Positions 57,201-64,000 of a DNA stretch of 64,000 nt are shown here, piece by piece. A model generated the notes under the pieces. It worked only from the letters and a program-made list of their open reading frames with translations. It did no database searches and was not told the origin of the DNA. The DNA comes from Protonemura montana. Lineage: Eukaryota; Arthropoda; Insecta; Plecoptera; Nemouridae. Location: contig OX387607.1 of assembly GCA_947568835.1 (NCBI GenBank), positions 19,309,277 to 19,373,276 of the forward strand, written 5' to 3'. Both the position numbers and the translations under genes were made by a program. The first letter of the stretch is position 1, and every line of letters starts with the position of its first letter.

Positions 57201-59124
57201 AGCACAAGCATAGCACACAAGGATCTTAAAACTTGGTTATCATATGGGACTGCACACAATTGACATAGCAATAAGCAAAAGCATAGCACACAAGGATCTT
57301 AAAACTTGGTTATCATATGGGACTGCATCATATGTTATTATATGGAGATCGGGGTCCAAGTAGCTCAATTGGTTAGAGCAACACCCACGACAGGTGGAGA
57401 TAGGGGTTCCAAGTAGCTCAATTGGTTAGAGCAACACCCGCGACAGGTGGAGATCGGGGTCCAAGTAGCTCAATTGGTTAGAGCAACACCCGCGACAGGT
57501 GGAGATCTCGGTCCAAGTAGCTCAATTGGTTAGAACAACACCCACGACAGGTGGAGATCGGGGTCCAAGTAGCTCAATAGGTTAGAGCAACACCCGCGAC
57601 AGAAGGAGTTCGGGGTCCAAGTAGCTCGATTGGTTAGAGCAACACCCGCGACAGGTGGAGATCGGGGTCCAAGTAGCTCAATTGGTTAGAGCAACACCTG
57701 CGACAGGTGGAGATCGGGGTCCAAGTAGCTCAATAGGTTAGAGCAACACCCGTGACAGGTGGAGATCGGGGTCCAAGTAGCTCAATTGGTTAGAGCAACA
57801 CCCGCGACAGGTGGAGATCGGGGTCCAAGTAGCTCAATAGGTTAGAGCAACACCCATGACAGGTGGAGATCGGGGTCCAAGTAGCTCAATTGGTTAGAAC
57901 AACACCCGCAACAGGTGGAGATCGGGGTCCAAGTAGCTCAATTGGTTAGAGCAACACCCGCGACAGGTAGAGATCGGTGTCCAAGTAGCTCAATAGGTTA
58001 GAGCAACACCCACGACAGGTGGAGATCGGGGTCCAAGTAGCTCAATTGGTTAGAACAACACCCACGACAGGTGGAGATCGGGGTCCAAGTAGCTCAATAG
58101 GTTAGAGCAACACCCACGACTGGTGGAGATCGGGGTCCAAGTAGCTCAATTGGTTAGAACAACACCCGCGACAGGTAGAGATCGGTGTCCAAGTAGCTCA
58201 ATAGGTTAGAGCAACACCCACGACAGGTGGAGATCGGGGTCCAAGTAGCTCAATTGGTTAGAACAACACCCACGACAGGTGGAGATCGGGGTCCAAGTAG
58301 CTCAATAGGTTAGAGCAACACCCACGACTGGTGGATATCGGGGTCCAAGTAGCTCAATTGGTTAGAACAACACCCACGACAGGTGGAGATCGGGGTCCAA
58401 GTAGCTCAATAGGTTAGAGCAACACCCGTGACAGGTGGAGATCGGGGTCCAAGTAGCTCAATTGGTTAGAACAACACCCACGACAGGTGGAGATCAGGGT
58501 CCAAGTAGCTCAATTGGTTAGAGCAACACCTGCGACAGGTGGAGATCGGGGTCCAAGTAGCTCAATTGATTAGAGCAACACCCGCGACAGGTGGAGATCG
58601 GGGTCCAAGTAGCTCAATTGATTAGAGCAACACCCGCGACAGGTGGAGATTGGGGTCCAAGTAGCTTAATTGGTTAGAGCAACACCTGCGACAGGTGGAG
58701 ATCGGGGTTAGACTCCACTTTTGGACGTAAATTTTTGAGAAGTTATTAAGATTTCTAATAATACAATAATTTGTTTGTTGTCTGTTTTTTGCCTGTTGCT
58801 TTGCACCAACTTTCCTCAAACTCAGTTTTCAATAAAAACTGTATTTTGTTGCTGTTGTCAATTTGAGCAAATTTGAGCGCGCTTCGGCTGATCATTCCAA
58901 GAGTAGGTATGCGATTAAAGAGTGACCTGACTGATGTGTGAATGTTCCCAGGCAAACCACGCTACGCGGGCAGTTTCCCTCCTAACCGCTACAACATCGC
59001 GCCCGGTCATCGTTGGGACGGAGTCGACCGCTCGACAGGCTTTGAGCGACGTTGGTTTGAAGGCGCTGCGGCACGGCAAGCAATCGCTGAAGATGCGTAC
59101 AAGTGGAGCGTGGCTGACATGTAG
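48291..59124 (+). CDS. BUD13: BUD13 homologue, RES complex splicing factor, six exons
   Basis: Exons 48291-48409, 48829-49181, 51863-52682, 53344-53454, 56177-56355 and 58952-59124 join in phase (584 residues plus stop). The N-terminus ([12 protein letters not shown], then a Lys-rich run) and [12 protein letters not shown] match the start of BUD13; DERPEEL and FRSSARWK follow near residues 77-96. A long Ser/Arg/Pro region with repeated DESPPR-type motifs fills residues 110-430. The conserved C-terminus follows: [38 protein letters not shown], then [19 protein letters not shown] and the terminal [11 protein letters not shown]13 with SNIP1/Pml1 and RBMX2/Snu17 forms the nuclear RES complex, which helps activate the spliceosome and retain pre-mRNA. 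Length is near that of animal homologues (about 600). Introns 2, 4 and 5 hold tandem arrays and LINE remnants. Identity is secure. Confidence 0.96.
49431..50829. repeat. 52-bp tandem repeat in BUD13 intron 2 with paired GTAAGT motifs
   Basis: About 27 units marked by GGTTTATCTTTTAAATCATG and GTAAGTGTAAGTAAAGGG. GTAAGTGTAAGT was unchanged in every unit read. Variation is confined to the three bases after GTG and to GATAG/GACAG. Oriented sense to BUD13. Confidence 0.96.
51144..51509. repeat. 60-bp tandem repeat in BUD13 intron 2
   Basis: Six copies of a 60-bp unit marked by CTTGCTGCTGAGCAAACGAG and GGTAACGGTAGGTGCCACC. Because 60 is a multiple of 3, all frames on both strands read as repeated peptides; these are artefacts. 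Confidence 0.95.
52795..52985 (+). repeat. Dispersed repeat, copy 2 (BUD13 intron 3)
   Basis: Matches the reverse complement of 12355-12510. It has a small internal tandem of GTCAAAATATTGC (three copies) at 52920-52968. Confidence 0.7.
53945..54100. other. GC-rich inverted-repeat patch in BUD13 intron 4
   Basis: GGGTTTGG with CCAAACCC and GCGGCTTTCGG with CCGAAAGCCGC form nested complementary arms near 53970-54025, beside repeated GTCACTAACT / TTCACTAACT phrases. It may be a small foldback element. Confidence 0.45.
54300..54800 (+). pseudogene. LINE reverse transcriptase C-terminal remnant
   Basis: Encodes [23 protein letters not shown], and [17 protein letters not shown] followed by LQQRFVKW, typical of LINE ORF2 after the catalytic core. 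Several stops and shifts follow, ending in an ATA-rich tail near 54820. It lies within BUD13 intron 4. Confidence 0.82.
55018..55900 (+). pseudogene. LINE reverse transcriptase core remnant (YADD)
   Basis: Encodes [39 protein letters not shown] and the catalytic [11 protein letters not shown], then after frame changes [19 protein letters not shown] and [14 protein letters not shown]. Frameshifts and stops after 55380 show it is inactive. It is a separate insertion from 54300-54800, since it starts again at the reverse transcriptase core. Confidence 0.85.
56372..57328. repeat. 73-bp tandem repeat in BUD13 intron 5
   Basis: About 13 units marked by CACAATTGACATAGCAATAA and GGATCTTAAAACTTGGTTAT. 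The array starts within 20 bp of the donor of exon 56177-56355. Confidence 0.95.
57345..58712 (+). repeat. 52-bp satellite made from the head of a tRNA-derived SINE
   Basis: About 26 units, each with AAGTAGCTCAATTGGTTAGA (A-box-like D-arm), CAACACCCGCGACAGGTGGA and GATCGGGGTCC (truncated B-box). The right end runs into GGGGTTAGACTCCACTTTTG and AAATTTTTGAGAAGTTAT, the SINE T-arm and body, so the array expanded inside one SINE copy. Confidence 0.95.
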
Positions 59125-59164
59125 ACTCAGCCTCTGTAACGATTTTATAAACTTGGCTTTTAAC

Positions 59165-59170
59165 AATAAA
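59165..59170 (+). terminator. BUD13: BUD13 poly(A) signal
   Basis: AATAAA 41 nt after the BUD13 stop codon. Confidence 0.7.
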
Positions 59171-59294
59171 GAGATACATTATACCATAAATATGCATTTC
59201 AAGGTCATTGGCTAATCTTTGATTGATTGATTATTGTGGCGTCGGTGAATGAGTGGATGATGATGAGGATGATGATGAACCTAACCTAGCCTAG

Positions 59295-59461
59295 AAGGTA
59301 GGAGGGGAAACCCGGTGCCGGCACGTAGCCTACTCCTGTCGAAGACCAATGGGACCACCGGCTTAACATCCTTTCTGAAGGACGGTACAACGTGAACAAC
59401 AGGATTCCTCCACAAATCCATCCTGTCGAGAGGTTGATAAGCAAGGCGAGTGAAGTTGCTG
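59295..59461 (+). repeat. Leader segment of the 91-bp repeat element, second copy
   Basis: Longer than the 13.3-kb copy, beginning near GGAAACCCGGTGCCGGCACG. It is collinear with 13290-13440 and followed directly by the 91-bp array. Confidence 0.8.
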
Positions 59462-61386
59462 TACTAACTTTCATTCCTCCAACCTCTCTCTCGAACAGAA
59501 CTGGTCATGTGTATGATGGTCACCCATCCAATACCTGACCCAGCACAGTGTTACTTAACTTTCATCCCTCCAACCTCTCTCCCGAACAGAACTGGTCATG
59601 TGTATGATGGTCACCCATCCAATACCTGACCCAGTGCAGTGTTGCTTAACTTTCATCCCTCCAACCTCTCTCCCGAACAGAACTGGTCATGTGTATGACG
59701 GTCACCCATCCAATACCTGACTCAGCACATTGTTGCTTAACTTTCATCCCTCCAACCTCTCTCCCGAACAGAACTGGTCAGGTCATGTATATGATGGTCA
59801 CCCATCCAATACCTGACCCAGCGCAGTGTTGCTTAACTTTCATCCCTCCAACCTCTATCCCAAACAGAACTGGTCATGTGTATGATGGTCACCCATCCAA
59901 TACCTGACCCAGTGCAGTGTTGCTTAACTTTCATCCCTCCAACCTCTCTCCCGAACAGAACTGGACATGTGTATAATGGTCACCTATCCAATACCTGACC
60001 CAGCACAGTGTTACTTAACTTTCATCCCTCCAACCTCTCTCCCGAACAGAACTGGTCATGTGTATGATGGTCACCCATCCAATACCTGACCCAGTGCAGT
60101 GTTGCTTAACTTTCATCCCTCCAACCTCTCTCCCGAACAGAACTGGTCATGTGTATGACGGTCACCCATCCAATACCTGACTCAGCACATTGTTGCTTAA
60201 CTTTCATCCCTCCAACCTCTCTCCCGAACAGAACTGGTCAGGTCATGTATATGATGGTCACCCATCCAATACCTGACCCAGCGCAGTGTTGCTTAACTTT
60301 CATCCCTCCAACCTCTATCCCAAACAGAACTGGTCATGTGTATGATGGTCACCCATCCAATGCCTAACCCAGCGCAGTGTTGCTTAACTTTCATCTCTCC
60401 AACCTCACTCTCGAACAGAACTGGTCAGGTCATGTATATGATGGTCACCCATCCAATACCTGACCCAGTGCAGTGTTGCTTAACTTTAATCCCTCCAACC
60501 TCTCTCCCGAACAGAACTCGTCATGTGTATGATGGTCACCCATCCAATACCTGACCCAGCACAGTGTTGCTTAACTTTCATCCCTCCAACCTCTCTCCCA
60601 AACAGAACTGGTCATGTGTATGATGGTCACCCATCCAATACCTGACCCAGCGCAGTGTTGCTTAACTTTCATCCCTCCAACCTCTCTCCCAAACAGAACT
60701 GGTCATGTGTATGATGGTCACCCATCCAATACCTGACCCAGCGCAGTGTTGCTTAACTTTCATCTCTCCAACCTCTCTCCCGAACAGAACTGGTCATGTG
60801 TATAATGGTCACCCATTCAATACCTGACCCAGTGCAGTGTTGCTTAACTTTCATCCCTCCAACCTCTCTCCCGAACAGAACTGGTCATGTATATGATGGT
60901 CACCCACCCAATACCTGACCCAGCGCAGTGTTGCTTAACTTTCATCCCTCCAACCTCTCTCCCGAACAGAACTGGTCATGTATATGATGGTCACCCATCC
61001 AATACCTGACCCAGCGCAGTGTTGCTTAACTTTCATCTCTCCAACCTCTCTCCCGAACAGAACTGGTCATGTGTATAATGGTCACCCATTCAATACCTGA
61101 CCCAGTGCAGTGTTGCTTAACTTTCATCCCTCCAACCTCTCTCCCGAACAGAACTGGTCATGTATATGATGGTCACCCACCCAATACCTGACCCAGCGCA
61201 GTGTTGCTTAACTTTCATCCCTCCAACCTCTCTCCCGAACAGAACTGGTCATGTATATGATGGTCACCCACCCAATACCTGACCCAGCGCAGTGTTGCTT
61301 AACTTTCATCCCTCCAACCTCTCTCCCGAACAGAACTGGTCATGTATATGATGGTCACCCACCCAATACCTGACCCAGCGCAGTGC
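59462..61386. repeat. 91-bp tandem repeat, array 3
   Basis: About 21 units. Some carry a 5-bp duplication (GGTCAGGTCATG). A block of several units recurs almost exactly (59640-59900 and 60100-60360), showing higher-order duplication. Confidence 0.97.
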
Positions 61387-61392
61387 ATAGTT

Positions 61393-61570
61393 GGGGAATG
61401 ATCTTTTAAAAATGATCGCGATCGTGCGATCGCGATCATTTTTTAGTGATCTTCGAACTGATCGCGATCTTGTTTGTGTAACACGATCTTTTAATTTGAT
61501 CGCGCTCGAATTTTTTACGATCTTTCAAAAGATCATTTTAAAAGATCGTTTTAAAAGATCAAGATTGTTT
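61393..61570. other. GATC-rich palindromic segment
   Basis: Arms 61408-61424 and 61427-61443 form a perfect 17-bp inverted repeat with a 2-nt loop, built on ATGATCGCGATCG. Many more GATC sites follow, several as AAAAGATC or GATCTTTT. It begins just after the 91-bp array ends. Confidence 0.8.
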
Positions 61571-61909
61571 GCTCAGTCGTTCCTTTTTTATGTTTATTGT
61601 TGAACAACACTTGGCAATTGAAAATTGAGCCCCAGCATCTGACATTAAGATGCACGATCGTTTCATTTCCATAATCATTTCTTGCTGGGTTGTTGGACAA
61701 AAATGTACGCTGGAAACCCATTAGCCTCAACTCTCTCATCCGTTCCATGTAAATTGTAGGCGACGATCGAAAATATTGAGTCTAACAGTTGCTCATTTCG
61801 AAAAAATACTCACACGGGTATTAGCAGTAAGAGATGTGTTTGCATTTTCGAATCGAGCTTTAGCTGGATATTGGTGATTGACTCATTCGGAATGAGCTGT
61901 GTGTGCGCT

Positions 61910-62760
61910 CAGGGGCGGATCTAAGACTCAAAAGGCTGTAAAAATCCTAAACGGCAATACATCCTATCAAGCATAAAATTCATCGTAAATGTTTTATTTT
62001 GCCAACAATTTCTCATTCAGTAACTAGAAAAAATCCACCCTATACCCAGGAGTTGTCTTTGTTCCACACTGTCGCGTTGCTTTGTCGGCGCTGACCGACA
62101 AAGTGTAGCGGCGCTGACCGACAAAGGGTAGAAGCGCGATAAGCTAGTCGATGGTACTCCGAGTTCAATGGATATTCAAGAGAACCTACGAATACGCTGC
62201 TAGCCAAGCTATAGACCTAACGTTACAAGTTACAGTTCGCAGGTTGAGTTTTCTGCTGAAATTTCATAACATTTCTCTATCACCGATGTCAACCATAGAA
62301 AATATTTCTCACATTTTTCGTATATGAGGTGTTCTTAATTTACTTTTAATTTCATCAAATGTGACACGGTTGTACCACTAAGAATTTCCACCCACTCGTT
62401 GCTCCCGCTTGGTCGAAGCAAGCCGTGTTTATTTATTATTTTAAATTAAATGAGTTCGGGTGACGGAGACGAAGTGGTTAATCACGATGGTCAATCACGA
62501 TTTCGCGACCACGGAGACCAATGCTCTGCCGTGGGGAAATTTAAAGAAATTCTTTTTTCTCCACGAGGGAAATGTTCCCGATCTCGGGGTGGTTTTCAAA
62601 GTAAAGTGTTTATTGTGGATGCCGGTGCATAAGGAAATTGCAGCTAACAGCACCAGCTCTTCAAATTTGAAAAGGTACATGAAGGTAAGAGTGAATGACC
62701 AGAGCATTTTAACAATACATCCTAAACTTTTTCCGATAAACGGTAGGTAACGATATAAAC
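61910..62760 (+). mobile_element. Probable left end of a hAT-like DNA transposon
   Basis: CAGGGGCGGATCTAAG at 61910 has the CAGGG start typical of hAT terminal repeats. A BED-finger-like exon begins about 550 bp inside. The right end was not found, so boundaries are tentative. A hairpin (CTTTGTCGG with CCGACAAAG, 62080-62103) lies between. Confidence 0.45.
62460..62684 (+). CDS. BED-type zinc-finger-like exon (hAT transposase or derived gene, partial)
   Basis: A 75-codon frame from ATG at 62460 to a consensus donor (ATGAAG then GTAAGA). WGNLKKFFFL, VFKVKCLLW and NSTSSSNLKRYMK resemble the W/F, C-x2-C and SNLKRH segments of BED fingers. The second cysteine appears as tryptophan and the final histidine is not yet reached, so the finger is incomplete or degenerate. 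No downstream exon was recognised. Confidence 0.42.
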
Positions 62761-62928
62761 ATTATACAAACCTTAGTGGGACCCAATCGGTGGTTTCAAC
62801 GTACCTTCTAGTTCCCCGAGGTTTGAAATAGTTTGACACTTACAGCATTCGCGATTAAACGTAGGAAACACCATTGCACGCCGATATGCGTGCACCATCT
62901 CGCTTTTGAGACTTTTCATGCTGGGGCT

Positions 62929-63760
62929 GTCCAGGGCTGGGCCAAAAATTTAGACCATCACAGATCAAAAGCCCATCACGTACTCTATCATCTGTGAAAA
63001 TTTCAAGGGAGTACCCCCCCCCCCTTCATTTTCTCGCAAATAAATGATAACAAAAATTTTGTAAAAGTTAGCCTTTTTTTGTCCAGGGCTGGGCCAAAAA
63101 TTGAGACCATCACAGATCAAAAGCCCATCACGTACTCTATCATCTGTGAAAATTTCAAGGGAGTATCCCCCCTTCATTTTCTCGCAAATAAATGATAACA
63201 AAAATTTTGTAAAAGTTAGCCTTTTTTTGTCCAGGGCTGGGCCAAAAATTTAGACCATCACAGATCAAAAGCCCATCACGTACTCTATCATCTGTGAAAA
63301 TTTCAAGGGAGTACCCCCCCTTCATTTTCTCGCAAATAAATGATAACAAAAATGTTGTAAAAGTTAGCCTTTTTTTGTCCATGGCTGGGCCAAAAATTGA
63401 GACCATCACAGATCAAAAGCCCATCACGTACTCTATCATCTGTGAAAATTTCAAGGGAGTACCCCCCCTTCATTTTCTCGCAAATAAATGAAAACCAAAT
63501 TTTTTTATTGTTAGCCTGTCTCGTTCAGTACATCACGTATTTTTGAAGGCTAGCGCTGATGAGTTTTGTAGGCTTATTCTCATTTCTGCCCAGGGCTGGG
63601 CCAAAAATTTAGACCATCACAGATCAAAAGCCCATCACGTACTGTATCATCTGTGAAAATTTCAAGGGAGTACCCCCCCTTCATTTTCTCGCAAATAAAT
63701 GATAACACAAATTTTGTAAAAGTTAGCCTTTTTTTTGTCCAGGGCTGGGCGAAAAATTTA
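62929..63760. repeat. ~148-bp tandem repeat with hAT-like start motif
   Basis: Five to six units, each starting CCAGGGCTGGGCCAAAAATT and containing AGACCATCACAGATCAAAAG, CATCACGTACTCTATCATCT and a poly-C stretch. One interval (63507-63585) is interrupted by other sequence. Confidence 0.92.
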
Positions 63761-64000
63761 GACCATCACGGATCGATAGCGCATCACGTGTTTTATTATC
63801 TGTGAAAAATGCAATGTAGTTTCTATTTGCTTTCATGTGTTATTAAGAGTGGAATATTTATGTGCTGTTCCTTTTGTACACACTTTTTTCACTGCGGTAC
63901 GTTCACATAGTCTGTTAAGCAATTCCGAGCAATTCCGAGCTTTTGAAGGCGAAGGCTGAGGCTAACTTCCCACGAACACTGAACGAGACAGGCTAACAAT
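63507..64000. repeat. Perfect 23-bp inverted repeat pair, right arm at window edge
   Basis: 63507-63529 (ATTGTTAGCCTGTCTCGTTC...) and 63978-64000 are exact reverse complements over 23 bp. The right arm reaches the last base of the window and may continue. One ~148-bp repeat unit lies between the arms. Confidence 0.85.

Noticed and set aside
57345..58712. Cluster of about 26 tRNA genes
   Set aside because: Units are 52 bp, lack a complete T-arm and acceptor stem, and have no U33. They are SINE-head repeats.
58915..59215. Overlapping frames on both strands at the last BUD13 exon
   Set aside because: Shadows of the BUD13 C-terminal exon.
59689..60554. 72-codon frames with repeated MCMTVTHPIPD
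   Set aside because: Translations of the 91-bp repeat; same peptide in each copy and no gene context.

Overview
The window is nuclear DNA of an animal, most likely an arthropod (perhaps a crustacean or other pancrustacean). Genes are split by GT-AG introns. The ABC transporter has the ABCG8-type motif order I associate with arthropods, and the Ty3/Gypsy element has a gag/pol type common in arthropods. The species cannot be named from the sequence. The background is AT-rich and unusually full of tandem minisatellites, many lying inside introns.

Four host genes can be built exon by exon with matching splice phases. (1) An ABCG8-type half transporter on the minus strand has five consecutive exons (29865-29982, 13900-14105, 13096-13240, 983-1255, 601-817). 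They cover the nucleotide-binding domain and the linker after it; both ends of the gene are missing. Its introns of 11.8 and 15.8 kb are almost all repeats and transposons. (2) A secreted CAP/venom-allergen-like gene (4370-6058, plus) lies inside the 11.8-kb intron on the opposite strand. (3) A seven-exon minus-strand gene (40927 to 36918) encodes a FLYWCH-like N-terminus and a C-terminal RING finger. (4) A complete six-exon BUD13 gene (48291-59124, plus) encodes a subunit of the spliceosomal RES complex.

Mobile DNA: a young Ty3/Gypsy element with identical 204-bp LTRs and a CCAC target duplication (7927-12186); a BEL/Pao pol fragment; three LINE fragments; tRNA-headed SINEs; the left end of a probable hAT element with a BED-finger exon; and several dispersed families present in two to four copies.

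Tandem arrays run through the window with unit lengths of 8, 10, 11, 12, 13, 16, 34, 41, 52 (two unrelated), 60, 73, 74, 91 and about 148 bp. A 91-bp family occurs as three arrays and two inverted remnants. One 52-bp array is built from the head of a tRNA-derived SINE.

The most interesting pattern is that several intronic arrays carry splice-signal-like motifs in the sense orientation of the host gene. An 11-bp array of about 76 units, each with GTGCTAA, lies directly upstream of a 3' splice site of ABCG8. A 52-bp array of about 27 units, each with two adjacent GTAAGT hexamers, lies in intron 2 of BUD13, itself a splicing factor with a weaker donor (GTATGA) on that intron. The 74-bp and 41-bp arrays in ABCG8 introns carry 3'-splice-site-like and AG|GT-like motifs. 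This may be chance, but it is testable.
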